This document shows, piece by piece, positions 1 through 11,843 of a stretch of DNA of 64,000 nucleotides (positions are counted from its first letter, which is position 1; each line of letters opens with the position of its first letter). The position numbers and the translations under genes are program-made. The notes beneath the pieces are model-generated. The model was given only the letters and a program-made list of their open reading frames with translations. It made no database searches and was not told the origin of the DNA. The stretch is from Amorphophallus konjac (Eukaryota > Streptophyta > Magnoliopsida > Alismatales > Araceae). The stretch spans positions 179,172,413-179,236,412 of the forward strand of contig CM040128.1 of NCBI GenBank assembly GCA_022559845.1, in the 5' to 3' direction.

Positions 1-740
1 TCGATCAGCACCGGACAGGGTCTCCGCTGCAACTCGGGGCTGAATCTGGTACTCACGAATTGAACCGGAGACGACGTAGAAGAGGGAGGGAACCTCGGCG
101 TCGCACCGAGGGGATGGGGCGTCGCACCCCGGGGTTGCTCCCATCGCAGGAGCTGTGGAGGAGGAGAGGGTCGCCCTCTCCAAGAGGTGGATGCGCAAAA
201 AGGCTCCTCAAGAAATTGTTTGATTGTTCATTAATTTGAAAAAGATGAAAATACAAGGGTTATATACCCGGGGGGGGGGGGGAAACTAGGGTTTCAACCT
301 AGCCACATGGGGGGTGGGGGCGCAAATGGGAGGAGGGGTGGGCCCCAACTCCCTCCATTCAAGGGGGGTTGCGACCAGCCCTCCCTCCAATCAAGGAGGG
401 TGCGCTCAAGTGAGGCAAGGGGGGGAGAGTGGAAAGGGGAAAGGGGGGGGGGGCGCCCAAAAAGGAAGGCGGCTGCTACCTCCTCCACTTGGAGGAGGTG
501 GGATGCGCCCAAAACCCTAACCCTAGGGGTGGGTGTGCAAATCTCCACATGGGCCAAGGAGGAGTGGAGCACAAGATGGCCCACTAACCCTTTGCCCTCT
601 AAATAAGCCTACAAAGCATAAAAAAATGTCCAATTGGCCTACAAGGGCCCACAACTAGAAAGCAGTGTCCACGCAGGGACTAATCCAAGGCCCAACATGG
701 CCTAAAGCATGAAAAAATAAATAGGGATAACTCTGCTAAT
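1..740 (-). repeat. LTR-like fragment, minus orientation, left end outside window
   Basis: The stretch around 230-270 reads, on the minus strand, like the TATA and leader part of the LTRs of T3 and T5: a TATATAA box, then a ttgtatttt stretch, then a tgaattaatg-like stretch. It therefore looks like part of an LTR transcribed leftwards. Base composition is extremely G-rich (poly-G near 270-281, 420-450). No TG/CA terminus or target-site duplication could be fixed on the right, so the border with the T1 LTR (somewhere 700-870) is only approximate. The open frames here are G-rich translations without family resemblance. No gene is supported. Confidence 0.4.
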
Positions 741-1359
741 CTGCTAGATGATCGCCGAGCCAAAGGGATGCCGGCATGCTCCGTGTGCTCCGTCGAGTGA
801 TGCGGCGTGTGTCCTCACCATGGGCCCTGCCGGGCCTACTTGGGCTGCTTCATTGGGCTGTAGAAATCCCCCTCTCCAGGAACGTAGCTCGATATATTTT
901 TTTTATCACTGCTGCGAGACAGAGCGAAACCCGTCCCGTGACCCGATCCGGTCACGAAAGAGAGTCGACTACCCGACTCATCGTTGGTTTCTCAACCGCG
1001 CAGATCCGCATGTTTCCCTCCCTTAGGGACGTCCGCGAGGTAGAGTCGCTTATTGTCTCGAGTCACGTCCCATCCCGCATCACCGTGGTTGTGAGTTGTA
1101 AGCGCCCGTTCCATAGGCCCAGTCGAGCACCGAGCCCGAATTGGAAACCCCTAGGCGACAATGGTTCCTTAACCGCTACGATCCCACATTTCCCTCTCAA
1201 GGGATGATCGTCGGGCTAGTTAGAGTTTCTGTTGAGAGACGTCTCCACCAGGAGAACACCACGATGGTCTTATGCCCGGCTTACCTTAGTGTGCTAGTGC
1301 TAGCCACACTTTGAGTCAGTCGTATGTCTTAGTCCGGTAGCGTCGCTCATCCCGCATCA
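741..1359 (+). repeat. T1 5' LTR, 3' (R-U5) part
   Basis: The sequence from about 885 to 1359 is a diverged plus-strand counterpart of the U5 end of the T3 LTR. It shares ctgctgcgagag, gtcccgtgacccgatccg and ctcaaccgcgca in the same order, and ends catcccgcatca directly before a tRNA-Met primer-binding site. The CA terminus is at 1358-1359. The upstream U3 part is not recognisable and may have been replaced or interrupted. Confidence 0.6.
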
Positions 1360-1362
1360 AAT

Positions 1363-1374
1363 TGGTATCAGAGC
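1363..1374 (+). other. T1 primer-binding site (initiator tRNA-Met)
   Basis: TGGTATCAGAGC, the standard plant initiator tRNA-Met primer-binding site, lies 3 bp after the LTR CA end. It sets T1 as a plus-strand element. Confidence 0.9.
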
Positions 1375-1468
1375 GAAGTTTAAGTCTAGGGTGATCTTTG
1401 TCTAGGTCGTCTTGTCCTAGGTTGCATTTCATCCCAATACCCGGTATATCAAAAAGTGTTCCTGGACG

Positions 1469-1483
1469 ATAGGTTACGCCTAT
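1469..1483 (+). other. Conserved leader palindrome of the chromovirus group
   Basis: ATAGG-TTACG-CCTAT, a perfect 5-bp inverted repeat about 100 bp after the PBS. It sits in a leader block that is also recognisable in T3 and T5 (same flanking words: aaaaagtgtt or aaaggtgttg before, and gggaaggYSgcacacttgcg after). It may be a dimerisation or packaging structure in the genomic RNA; that is inference from position. Confidence 0.6.
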
Positions 1484-1608
1484 TGGGAAGGTGGCACACT
1501 TGCGTGAGTGCGATCTTAGGATCAAACCTCCGCCTAGTACCGTATATTAGTTGATTCTAGGGTCCTCAGTCTGCATTAGTTAGTGCATTCCAACCTTTGT
1601 GTCTTTGC

Positions 1609-3189
1609 ATGCCCACCCGGCGAGGTACCCAATACCATCGCCCTACGTCTATGGAAAACCCACGAGATGCCACCTCAGGACACTTTCACTCCTTGCATGA
1701 GGCGATGATGGCCATCATGCCCCGGTTGGACCAGTCCGAGACTACCTTTCGGAGCCTCTCCAACAATATGGATCTTCGCCTTAGAGCCATGGAGGAGCTT
1801 ATCGAGTCATCCAAAGGATCTGTCCAAGGTCTGGTTGGACGATTGGATAGGATGTCACACGGAGATCCTCCCAGAGCGGCCCAGGGCCCACCCACACTTG
1901 CTCCTGCAGCAGCCCAATCAGCTCCCATAGCCCAGGTCCAGCCCACTCCCGCCGCCCAGGACTAGCCCGCACCCGCTCCTCAGCCCGCCCCTCACCGAGC
2001 CATCAAACCACAACATCGTGACCTTGGTCTAGAGGACTACGGGTCCGATAATGCTTATGAGGGGTATGGCCGACGCCGTCGTGGTTTTCATCAGCCGAGA
2101 GATGAAGAGGATGATAGAGTCTTAAAGACCTTGCGAGCAGACCATCCCATATTTGACGGGTCCTTGGACCCGAAGGTCTATCTTGATTGGGAGGCCGGCA
2201 TGGACCGGTACTTCGAGTGGTTCGAGATGACGGACCACCGGAGAGTCAAGTTCGCTAAAATGAAGCTATTAGGGCAAGCACAAACTTATTGGCGCAATGT
2301 GGAGAACTTGCTATCTCAGCGTCGGGAGCCCTAGGTTGAGTCTTGGGATTAGATGAAGGATAGACTTAGAACTAACTATCTTCCTTCCACGTACCGTCAG
2401 AGGCTCATTGATAAGTGGCAGAATCTCTGCCAAGGGGACCGGTCCGCATCCGAGTACATCGCAGAGTTTGATGAATATTTTTTTCGATGTGGCGTCTCAG
2501 AAAAGGGCACGATGCCTGTTTCCTACTTCCTTCGTGGTCTATAGCCCTACTTTCAGTATAAACTCTTTCGTCGCAATGTGACCACCCTGGAGGCCGCATA
2601 TCAGGTTGCTCTCGAGTTAGAGCAGTTTGAGTCGGAGTTCGCTCCTGTCTAGCGACTGGGGACCATCCATCAGCGTGGGTCCGACTCTCGTACCACGCCT
2701 AGTTCCTATAGTCGATTTTTGGTGGTTCGTCCTTCGGAACCCCCTCGCCAGGACCCCACTGCTCTCGGACCTCGCTCTCTCCGTCCAAGAGAGCCTCCCC
2801 CTCACCAGCAATGAACATTTCCCACTCCCTGCCTTCTGCAGCCCACATTGCCTACCCAACCTCAGCTCCCCCCACCCCCGGCCCGTCGAGAAGACAAGGG
2901 AAAGGGGCCGATGGCCGGTGGAGCATCTTCTAGCACAGGGCCGCGTGACCAGTGCTATAGGTGTGGTGGGATTGGCCACTTTGCGGCCAAATGTCCCACT
3001 CGGGACTCGTTGGTTATTTCGAACACTCCAGCCCACGACCCCACACCGGAGCTAGTGCCAGTTAGCTATGAGTTGGATCTAGAACTCGCGGAGGAGTTCT
3101 ATGATGAGCTTTCAGAAGCGCATGCTACCGTCCCAGGTACTCAGCCCCAGGACAATGTGCAATTGTGTGTGATCCTCCCAAACCTCTAA
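1609..3189 (+). pseudogene. T1 gag polyprotein, nonsense-riddled
   Basis: Gag (capsid-nucleocapsid) of a chromovirus-type Ty3/gypsy element. The start codon opens MPTRRGTQYHRP, matching the start of T3 gag. A coiled-coil-like N-terminus (to about residue 85) is followed by the Retrotrans_gag core from about 2131 (FDGSLDPKVYLDWEAGMDRY) and a CCHC zinc knuckle, CYRCGGIGHFAAKC, near 2950-2995. One reading frame runs through, interrupted by stops at 1963-1965, 2332-2334, 2350-2352, 2542-2544, 2650-2652 and one TGA near 2810; I saw no frameshift. T3 gag is its closest relative in the window. No protease, RT, RNase H or integrase follows. Confidence 0.85.
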
Positions 3190-3401
3190 ACCCCCATTAA
3201 GAAGTCAGTAGGTACATGTTAGATGCCTAGGAGTCCCAAACTTTGGGTTGCGTCGTTTGTATGCGAGTGTTACTTATGGTTGTCTTGGTTTGTCTAAGGT
3301 CATGTATGAGTCACTTTTGCTTATACAGTTTGTTTGTCGTGCATTTGGAGTTTGCATAAAGTCATGTCCTAATAAAAGACCAGCCATGCACGTATAAGGG
3401 G
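3190..3401 (+). other. T1 non-coding spacer between gag and the pol remnant
   Basis: About 210 bp without a recognisable coding feature, occupying the place where about 3 kb of pol should be. T5 has a similar T-rich spacer at 48009-48244. Confidence 0.5.
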
Positions 3402-3514
3402 TTAGCTGATGCACGTCGCCACGCCCGTGAGTTCGGAAACAGAGAGTACGTCATGATCAGGGTCATACCTGAATGGTTTCCCCTTGGGGACCGTAAAGAA
3501 ACTCTAGGCCCGCA
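3402..3514 (+). pseudogene. T1 pol C-terminal fragment, cut by T2 insertion
   Basis: The translation has the pattern LADARRHAREF then EYVMIRV and FPLG, colinear with the post-integrase region of T5 (LVDAHRHHREF, EYVMIRV, FPYG at about 48365-48460). It breaks exactly where the T2 LTR begins (3515); the last five bases, ccgca, are the presumed target-site duplication. The rest of T1 should lie beyond the right edge of the window. Confidence 0.75.
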
Positions 3515-4386
3515 TGTAGATATATTTTCCTATCGTTTTAAAACCCTTCTTAACCCTCTACTAAATCAATATGAGAAATAAATGGAAAGTAGAAGGGGAC
3601 AGAAGTATGTGAACCTGTGTGATCGCCACCAAGGTACCAAACGCGATGAACACGCCCTACCTTTGAAAAGAAGGGAGACACTTGCCTTTAACCAACACTA
3701 CAGAGATGCGCGGTTGCAGAAGAACCGCTCGGATGATGCACGGCCGCTGGATAGACCGTCGAACAGTGCTGGGGGTGGAACGCGGGACGAAGAACGATGG
3801 CAGAAGAACAGTTTGGAGACGGCCGCAGGAAGAAGATGAACGGCAAGGATGAAGCTGCTCGATCCCTCAAACTAATAGAAAATGACCACTCGACGCCACC
3901 ACCTTCCAAAACGTTGGAGCTCAACCTCCACTCCTTATGGCTGGCCAGAAGGAGTGGGCCTCGTGCTAGGACGCTGCTGACCTGCAAGACAAGGTGCAGA
4001 AAACAAAAATAAACCCAAAGTCAGAACTGTGTAGTGTAGAAACTATAGAAGAACCTGGAAGATAAACTAACCAACATCGAATGGGGGATACCTTGGAGTT
4101 TTTAAACCCCTAGGGGTGTCAAAAGGTATGAGGGGTGTGTGTAATGCAGTGAAAAGAGTAGGAAAATCGTGGATGGAAGAAGAGGAATCAAGCATGCAAA
4201 TGAGAAGAAAAGAACGGTGGGACTAATGAACTAATGACACAAAAATATGCTACTCCCTGAAACTGGAGGCCTGGACGGACGTAGAAGGCCTCCCTCCCTG
4301 ACTTAGGGTCGCTCCAGAATCTGGCAGGGCTTCGCCGTGACCTTGAAATCTCCCCCCCCCCCTTTTCAAGCTTAGCCTTTAGGGTC

Positions 4387-4394
4387 TATTTATA
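4387..4394 (-). promoter_or_regulatory. TATA box of T2 LTR promoter
   Basis: TATAAATA on the minus strand, followed in the sense direction by an R-U5 region. It lies inside the 3' LTR; U3 is to its right and holds the AACGG half-site array. Confidence 0.6.
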
Positions 4395-4599
4395 GAGCCC
4401 CTAAGTCCAAGCTCGAAATTAGGGTTTCCAGCCATTTTTAGGTCGAGATAATAACATAAAATGTGTAGATAATTGAATTATCTCTGAACCAGAGGAAACG
4501 GCACCCCATTTGGTGGAGTATCCGCGGAGAAAATGATGGGAGAAGTTGGGGATAAAACCACGAATGGAGAGAGAAAAAACCTTTAAAATCTCTGGAATC

Positions 4600-5020
4600 C
4601 GGCCGTAGAACGGTCGTTCGATAGACCACTCATCTTGTTGAGCGGCTATATCTAGGCCGTCCATCCCTATCGTTGGAAATTCAATAATTCAAAAAAATAA
4701 CCAAATTATCCATCGAACTGATTACACGTCTACAGATAGACCGTTTAACACTAGAGCGGCCCAGGGACCACCGTTCATGACCTTGTCGGTGATAAATCCA
4801 AAGAACTATTATAAATAGATAATTATCTGAAAAGACTGCTGAGCTCGGGACTCTGGGACTTGAACAGCTAAGGATACACCGCACAATGTATTTGGGTGGC
4901 TAAACTCAAGCCGTGTGTCAGCTTGTCGGTGAAAATTCAGCAAATTAACTAAATATCCAAGAAATATATGGACGGCCCAAGAACGACCACTCATAGGATG
5001 AACGGCCAGGAAACTGACCG
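4600..5020. repeat. AACGG/CCGTT half-site array in T2 U3
   Basis: Repeated short inverted motifs built from AACGGYC and GRCCGTT half-sites, e.g. agaacggtcgttcgatagacc near 4607, agaccgtt near 4737 and accaccgttcat near 4768, with similar words to 5020. The same motif family recurs upstream of both antisense genes of T2 and in its 5' leader. AACGG is the core of the plant MSA element bound by MYB3R factors (established). Whether it acts so here is unknown. Confidence 0.6.
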
Positions 5021-5247
5021 TGCATGCCCTGGATGCTTGAAATTCATAAAAAAGATAGATTAAATTAAATCAAGGCCCATTAAGCCCTGAATTGAAGCAG
5101 ACCTAGCCAGGGAGGGAGGCTACCCATAAAATAGGCCCAAAGATGTGCCAGAAAGAAAAAAAAAACCAACGAGTAACGGACAACTTGAGGCATCAATAAA
5201 TGAAAGTAAGAGAAATCCCTCAACTTATCGGCAAAAAACGGGTGTCA

Positions 5248-5267
5248 ATAGATGCCCCTCCTTAACG
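5248..5267 (-). other. T2 polypurine tract region
   Basis: On the minus strand AAGGAGGGGCATCTAT directly precedes the LTR start TGACACC, a polypurine primer for plus-strand DNA synthesis. The T4 counterpart has a purine-rich ggcggggcagc immediately before its LTR. Confidence 0.6.
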
Positions 5268-6347
5268 TCCTCTTTGCAGGGGAGCGAGCGGAGGTGAAGC
5301 GGAAGCGAGTGGAACATGGAGATGAAGCGGAGATGAAGCGGAGCGGACTAAAAAGCAGGCGTTAAGGTAAAACGACACCCGTTTTCTCCCCAACAAGCGA
5401 TTGGAATCTTCCGAAAAACTCCGAACCACTCACAAGGAATAGTTGGACCAAAAGCAACGCCAATCTGGAGGAACTAAACTAAGCGAAAGAAAAACACACG
5501 ATCAACCTCATGAGGGATACAATCCCTCGGACCAATGAGGAGATCAAATCAGTAACAGAAATAAAAGAGATAGACTAAAAACTCCAGACCGGGGACTCTC
5601 AATCAACCAACCCAAGTGAACAGACCAGAAAGAACCTTATGACTCAGAGTGGAATTGTTTCTTTTACTCAAACATGAACGAACAGCCATCCATTACTAGT
5701 GGGACACTTGTAGGCAAATCATGGGTCATGAATGCTCAAAAGAATGCATATGATGCATGCTGGGATAAAATAAAAGAAATCATGAAAATGAATGCAAAAG
5801 AAAAATAGAAAACACTCGTGAATAATATTTCTAGACCGGGGCAATTAGGGTCAAGACACTATCTGCAACCACGGCGTGCGAGATAGAACCGTCGTCCCCT
5901 AATTTTCCCAACCTAACGGCCTTTCCGATGGTTAAACACATGAACCTGGATCATCATTATTTTTGTTAAAGGGGAACATCAGATCCTGGAATACGTAGAT
6001 AACCAGCTGGTTCTCGAGATAATATTACATAATACCATATAGTAATGCAATAAGGGATACAGGGATAGAAGGCCATACCTGACTTACCTGTGCAGGCGAA
6101 ACGGCAAGTGAAGGCAACGCTGCCAATAAGATCATTAACAAGATTTGCAATACAAAGTAATCACATTTAACAACTTAACCATATGATGCAACAACCATTA
6201 TTTCACTATATGAATGGCCAATGAGGGGCCGCTTATGTTAAAGAATGGCTAAGGACAAGCCGCTCATAAGTAGAAAATTTGAAAGTGGAATAGGAAGATG
6301 AACGGCTCATCTTAAACCACCAATAAGGCAGATGGCTAGAACGCTAC
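5268..6347. other. T2 3' non-coding region conserved with T4
   Basis: No gene. A purine-rich run of direct repeats (gaagcgga/gagcgga words, 5285-5350) lies just inside the 3' LTR; T4 has a parallel run at 16690-16745. Further in, 5840-6000 shares gaaccgtcgtcccc and a ttgttRaaggggaac..cagatcc block with T4 17360-17475. Both elements therefore keep homologous non-coding sequence between the 3' LTR and the antisense genes. Scattered AACGG motifs begin near 6230-6350. Confidence 0.6.
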
Positions 6348-6352
6348 CGCTC
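6348..6352. repeat. Target-site duplication of S1 (left copy)
   Basis: cgctc, repeated exactly at 8591-8595 on the other side of S1. Confidence 0.85.
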
Positions 6353-8590
6353 TGATGCGGACATCCCTTGCCCCTCCACATTTTCTGAAGCTCGGATTGA
6401 TCATCGGTGTACGCCATTATGTTCCTCATGTGTTAGTGAGTCAAGTCATGTAATTTTCTTATTTTTATTTGAGTCTTAATCATGTAATTTTCCCTTTACT
6501 TGAGTCATGTACCTAGGTTAGAAAGTCATTTTCCTAAGTCGTGTGTCATTATGTTGGTTCATTAGGCTATTGGGCCCAAATAGTGGGCTAGGCCCAAGGG
6601 CGCCCCTCCCTTGGAGTATTTGGTCATTATGTCAGTTGTCAGGGTCAGTATGGTCATGTGAAATGTCTTGTGCCTATAAATAGGCCACCCCACTCCTCAT
6701 ATGTAAGAACTAATGCATGAATATTGAATTCCAGAAAAACTCCAAATCCCTCTAGCTTCCTCTCTCAATATCTCTCTCTCTCTTTATCCCTCTCTCTCTC
6801 TCTAAGGGGTCCCCCCCTCTCTCTCTCTCTCCCTCCACCCCAATTTTCGGAATTTTCTCTCTCCTCCCCATTCACCCCTCATTAAGACCTCTCACCTTCC
6901 CCATACACTCATTTAACTCCCCCCCCAACCCAAGGTGGCATCCTCCAATCCACACCCCACCTCCCAACCCCCAACTACCCAACACCCCTTCCTAAGCACC
7001 CCTTCCTCTCCCCAAGGTTGAAGGGGCTCTTCCCTAAGCCCAAATTCGAATTTCCCTCTCCTTGGGCTGTGCCCTTTCATCTCCCCCCACCCCCAAGCTC
7101 CCAAATTCGCCCCCCACCTCCCCCTTGGTCAAACCAAGTTCACCCCCCCCCTCCCCCTTGCTCTCCCCTTGCACATCTCCTCAATCTATCTCTGTTTCAG
7201 GCAACAGAGTTACAGCAACTTGCAGAGGCAGCCAAGACCGTCCCTCACAGATTCATGTGACAAGGCCTACATTTTTGGAATCGTCTGTGAGTTAGCTTTC
7301 CAAAAAAGGTGGTCTCGCCAGCTTCCGAGGTCGGAGCTGTCCGTAGGAGCCGATCTCCCTCGACAGCGCAGAAGACCCCAGGCAGAGAGCCAGAGCGAGA
7401 GTGAAAGCTCGGCCACGGCGAACCTTTTGGGATTCAGAACAAGTGTTCTTCAGAAAAATTCTTCCCTCTCAAGTCCTCATTCATCCTCAAGAAGCATAGC
7501 TGCATTTGGACATCGGCATCTCAAGTTACAAATTTTACACTCCAAGTGTGTCAGGTCAGTTTACAGGAGTCAGAACCGACACCCCTCTACTCATCTGATC
7601 GTCCTGGTCTTCTCCGACATCTTCTGATCTCGCCGTCGGTGCCGACAGAAAGAAGACTCGACCACGGTTCCAACAGTTCAGGTCTAGCCTCAATCAGAGC
7701 TTGGTAGTGATCGTGCCACCCTCTACAACCAGCCACATTGTTCTGCACCAGACAGAGGCAGAACCAATCAGTCCGGTTCCAGACTCTGCCCCGGCCAGCA
7801 ACTACTGCACCAGGCTCAGAAAAAATTCAGAGATCATCCTTAATCCGTTAGCAAGCTTTTGGCGCAAGTATCATCAGGTTATGAGCTCGGTTGAATTTTT
7901 GGCAGCGTCAACATCGACCCCCTATCCAGAAATACAGAAGAAAGGCAGAACCGGCGGAGCTCGGAAAGTCGGTCCTCTTTGTATAATTCCCCACCCCGCT
8001 TGGCCGGCTGAAGGCCCCTCCCTGCATGGAGGTAGTTTTGGCTGTAATTCACTTAATGCCCACCCCAAGATCCCCTCCTTGCATGGGGTGTAGTTCATGT
8101 CATTATTAAGTCGCAGGTTTGAAGCTTCAATCGACGCGGCGTGCGGGTGCATACCCTCGCCTCCCCGCTCGCCCCCGTCTCCGGCCAGTGTCGGCGTCTT
8201 CATGCCGGCTAGGTGAGCTCTTGAACATCCCTCATTGCTATAATGGACTTGCTTAGCTTAGTATTGCTTTAGTTACTCCGTCGGCGGAATGAGAGTGTCC
8301 GATTTAAATTGCCACCAAATTGAGTGACCACCGCGGGCGAGTTGTGAGAGCATCCACTTAACCCACACCCTTGGTGTGTTGGCCGCCCATGATTTGGGCA
8401 TCCTAGGCCCATTTGGGGTTCTTCCCAAGCTAGCCAACCACTGGAGCCTAAAGGTCCCGCCTCGGACCCTCTCCAACATCGCCTAGTCGCCATCGGGTAC
8501 TAGTGTGCGCCATACGAGTGAGCTCGCTAGTGTGAGTCCGCTGCTCAAACTTGAATGCTTGCAAATAGGTCTAAGGTTAGTTTTACATCA
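6353..8590 (+). mobile_element. S1: solo LTR, plus orientation
   Basis: 2238 bp beginning tgatgcggac and ending ttttacatca, with the exact 5-bp duplication cgctc on both sides and no internal PBS, gag or pol. It is related, in opposite orientation, to S2 (51810-54201): both start tgatgSgg.catc, share ggcccaagggcgccc and a TATA box, and end in a cttgcaaWta.gtc block before acatca. A solo LTR forms by recombination between the two LTRs of one element. CT-rich and C-rich tracts fill 6770-7180; open frames there are low-complexity. Confidence 0.88.
6675..6682 (+). promoter_or_regulatory. TATA box of S1 LTR
   Basis: TATAAATA embedded in the near-palindrome gcctataaataggc, with a CT-rich leader downstream; S2 has the same box on the minus strand near 53910. 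Confidence 0.6.
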
Positions 8591-8611
8591 CGCTCATGAT
8601 GAAATATCATT

Positions 8612-8672
8612 GAGGTTCAAACGGCCAGAAAAGAACCGTCCTTTAGGATGCACGGCCTTGCGATAGACCATG
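8612..8672. repeat. AACGG/CCGTC array upstream of the T2 PMD gene
   Basis: Half-sites aaacggcc, gaaccgtcc, cacggcc and gatagacc lie within 60 bp, about 180 bp upstream of the start codon of the antisense PMD gene. The same half-site family fills the T2 LTR U3. A CT-rich leader (8700-8850) separates it from the ATG. Confidence 0.55.
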
Positions 8673-8850
8673 CATCAACTAAGGTTTCGAAAGCTTTAAA
8701 CCCTTCGTCTCCCTCCCTCCACCGTAACCTACGGTGGTAGAGGGAGAACAAACCGAAGCACTCCCCCCATTTCCCCCTTCTCTCGATCTCTCTCGTTCTC
8801 AATCTCCCTCACTCTCTCATACTCCCTCCCCCTCACTCTCGCCCCCGTTT

Positions 8851-11843
8851 ATGCGCTCCAAACACCAAGCCAGGCGTCCGCGAATGGTCGGAGAGGAAGG
8901 AGCACCACCGCCGCCGCCGGCGGCCGCCACGGAGGTGCTCGTCGGTGGGGTACTACCGGCCATTCCTGTGGATGGGGAGGCTGCGCCGGAGGTCGAGGAA
9001 GTGACCGCGCCCGTGCCAGAGGGAGAAAGGGCAGCCGACGAGCCACCGGGGGCATCCACGGTGACGACCAAGCCTCCCAAAACCGACGAGGTAAGTTACC
9101 CAAACCTTGGCCATTTTTAATTTTTAATCAATGCATGCTAGTCCTAGGGTGATGACAGAGGCAAATGGCCTCTTTTGGGACCGGTTTGGGGGACTATGGC
9201 GACCTCACCGGCGGTGGGGAAGGTTCGTCGTCATTGGGGAAGATGACAGATGAATGGTTCACTACGAACCACTCAAAGGGAGACATGCGGCTCACATAGA
9301 GCCGCCCATGCCACATGCGGCCTAGGGGTGGCCGTCTAAGTCCAGAAAACGATAGGGCTAAGAAAAAGAAGAACGGTGAGGGAGCTACCAAGGGGAGGAA
9401 GAATGGGCTATAATGGTTCGTTCGAATACGAAAGAGCTGAGAACTAAACGGCCCATACCGGTCCGTGCACTAGGGAGAGTGGTCCATGGGGAACCACCCT
9501 TCTGACAAAAGTTACATTTATATTGTTTTCATTTATTTGTTGATCACAATGCATGAACCTATCATTAAATGTGTGCAATTATAAAAAATGAATGCAGGGA
9601 AAGCATAGGACCCGCATCTCGTGGCTGCAAGTCCGGGCGGTGTACTTGGCACTGCCCGACTTTTAGCGAGAGCGGTTGACAGCCATGGGATTCTCCCCAT
9701 TCTTGAGTATCGAGGTGAGCCGGTTCGACACCGCTCTCCTTTACGCTCTACACGACCGCTGGGACCCAGTGAGTCATACTTTCCTTTTTCCATATGGTCC
9801 CCACATTGGAGGACGTGACTCGACTCACGGGCCTACGGGTGCATGGGTTGCCGGTCAGCGGGAGCACTTATCCCGACTACCGCGAGATGGCCCAAGAGCT
9901 GCTGGGCTTGAAGCTGTGGCGTCCTGAGCGGTAGTCCACTCTCCTTCCCCGAGCGAGGCTACAGGAAAGCCTTGGGCTACGACGTGCTGGGATAGCGACG
10001 GGGGAGCAGCCGGAGCAGCACCTCCAGAGGTTGGTGGACCTGGCCAGATCGAGAGTTGCGGCGGAGCCGGGAGCAGAGGCGAACAGAGTGCTGAGGAGAT
10101 TCCTGATGTTGCTGTTCGGACGGCTCCTCTTCTGGACGCGTGCGGAGGTGATCCACTGCCACTTCCTTCCACTACTCCAGGACCTCGACCACATCGACGA
10201 CTATGCGTGGGGAGCGGCGGTCCTAGCTTTCCTCTTCGAGACCCTGAGTTCGACTAGTAGGCGGACCATGCTTGGGGGCTTCTCCCCTCTTCTCCAGGTA
10301 CGACCTCTACCTTAGACTTGATTATGCAATTCATAGATGCTTCTTATATGCTAACGCGGTGCGATGTGATGCAGGTTTGGGCCTATGTGAGACTTCGCGG
10401 ACTGGGGAGAGGCAACGAGACCTACCCGGCCCTATTACCCATTGCCCGGAGGTGGACCGCACCTCGAAAGACCAGGGCCTTTAGGAGACAGGTCCGAGAG
10501 ATACAGGATGACCTGGATGCCCTACCGTACACCTCGGTATGATTCTAAACTTAGACTCTTTAATTAAATGCAGTTCTATATGTTGATGATGCTGATGCAA
10601 CTTTCTATTTTGGAGGTACGGTGGACACCATACGTAGAGGAGGGACAGGAGGGCCACCCTGGGTGGTAGGGGCCCTTGCCTTCTCTGGGCGGGATGTGTG
10701 GCTTCACTGCATGAATGTGGTGGAGCCACTCTACTTCCGACCGGTGATGAGGACCATTGGGGTCCATCAGCCAGTAGTAGAGTTCCCGGTGTTAGAGAAG
10801 CTGAGGGAGCGTGTCACACGAACCACACGGGGCCTAGCGGCGGCCTTCGACTGGATGGCGCGGAATGCCGCGTAGATTGCTGACTGGACAACACTTGGGC
10901 GGGTGGTGACAGCCCGGCGTACTACACGGCGTACGCTAGACACTACCGGGACCAGGTGTTCCAGGGTGCTCACCGACCGGTACGACCTCTAAACTTAAAC
11001 TTTGTTTATTATGCTTGTGAATTCTATATGATGACGCACTGACATTTGGACTTCTACATGCAGATCAACCGTGAGAGACGGCTTGCAGAGCTAGAGGGGC
11101 TCCTACACTCTACGATCAGGGAGCGAGATGAGGCTCGGCTAGCCCTGGCCCTGCTGGTGAGTTTTCTAAACTCTAAAATTATGTACTTCTATTATGCTTA
11201 TGCATGTGACTAACCTGGAGTTTTTGATGTAGCGCGCCGAGGGGACTCAGCGACAGGGGGCCGACGCTCGTTCCTCTTCTACACAGACGCCAGCCGATAG
11301 AGCGGAGTACGAGGCCGAGTTCAGACGAATGGTGGCACGGGCTGAGGCAGTCGAGGCGGCACTCTCCAAGAGGGTACGTAACCACTACACTTTCCCTTGA
11401 TGCATATGATTATGAAATGCAATTGACTAATCATGAAAATGTATATGTAGACGACCGAGCTGACTCGGTTGAGGATAGAGCTGGAGCAGAGCCGGGTAGC
11501 AGCTCGGGAGGAGACTGCCCGCTTACGAGAGGAGGTGGCACAGAGTCGACCGGCGGACGCGCTTGAGATGACACTCCTTTGCGCGGAGCTGGAGCGTCTC
11601 CGGGCCGGGGCTACAGAGGTGGAGTGCCATCGAGCTGAGGCGGAGCGCTATCGAGTCGAGGCAGAGCGGGCCCGACTTCCGGTGGCGAAGCTGGAGGGGC
11701 TAGTGGAGGGCCTCAGAGAGGTGAGTCGGGAGCGCAGAAGAGCAGCCCCAAGCGGCATCCACGGCACTCACGGCTCAGTGAGGAGTTACTTCACGGGTTC
11801 CTCCGGCCACCGAAGGAATGAGGACGAGGAGCGGCACCGGTGA
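8851..11843 (+). pseudogene. T2 antisense gene A: plant mobile domain (PMD) plus coiled coil, seven exons, broken
   Basis: Opposite in strand to the T2 gag-pol. Exons read by alignment with gene B: 8851-9090, about 9599-10297, 10375-10536, 10616-about 10979, 11064-11156, 11233-11373, 11451-11843. Splice sites are GT-AG; the exons with clear ends are multiples of three. Exon 1 is an acidic/proline-rich leader. Exons 2-4 carry the PMD (LPDF..., RWDPVSHTF, YAWGAAVLA, GRDVWLHCMN). Exons 5-7 are a coiled coil rich in E and R. It is disabled by a TAG in exon 2 (LPDF*RER), a frameshift near 9790 and further frame breaks in exon 2 and exon 4. PMD proteins include Arabidopsis MAIN/MAIL1 (silencing, genome stability), and PMDs are known in transposons. 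The role here is unknown. Confidence 0.8.

Larger units (their letters stand above)
3515..5247 (-). repeat. T2 3' LTR (complete)
   Basis: On the plus strand it begins tgtagatata and ends gggtgtca, so the element-sense LTR starts TGACACCC and ends TATCTACA. The first 600 bp (3515-4116) are nearly identical to 62304-62906, the corresponding end of the 5' LTR. The homology then stops because the right copy is interrupted (see T6). U3 contains many AACGG/CCGTT half-sites (about 4600-5020). Open frames within it are not coding. Confidence 0.85.

Noticed and set aside
1363..1374. tRNA gene at the tRNA-Met-like sequences
   Set aside because: Only 12 bp match the tRNA 3' end; these are primer-binding sites next to LTR ends, and no cloverleaf is present.
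3582..4012. Open frames in T2 LTR, repeated at 62398-62628
   Set aside because: They recur only because the LTR is repeated; no homology to proteins is recognised, and AACGG motifs account for the conserved words.
6913..7295. Proline-rich frames in S1
   Set aside because: C-rich/CT-rich low-complexity LTR leader; frames on both strands are open because of composition.
8734..9120. Plus-strand frame starting at 8734 as an independent gene
   Set aside because: Its part from 8851 is exon 1 of gene A; the upstream part is a CT-rich leader and the downstream part runs into the intron after gtaagt.
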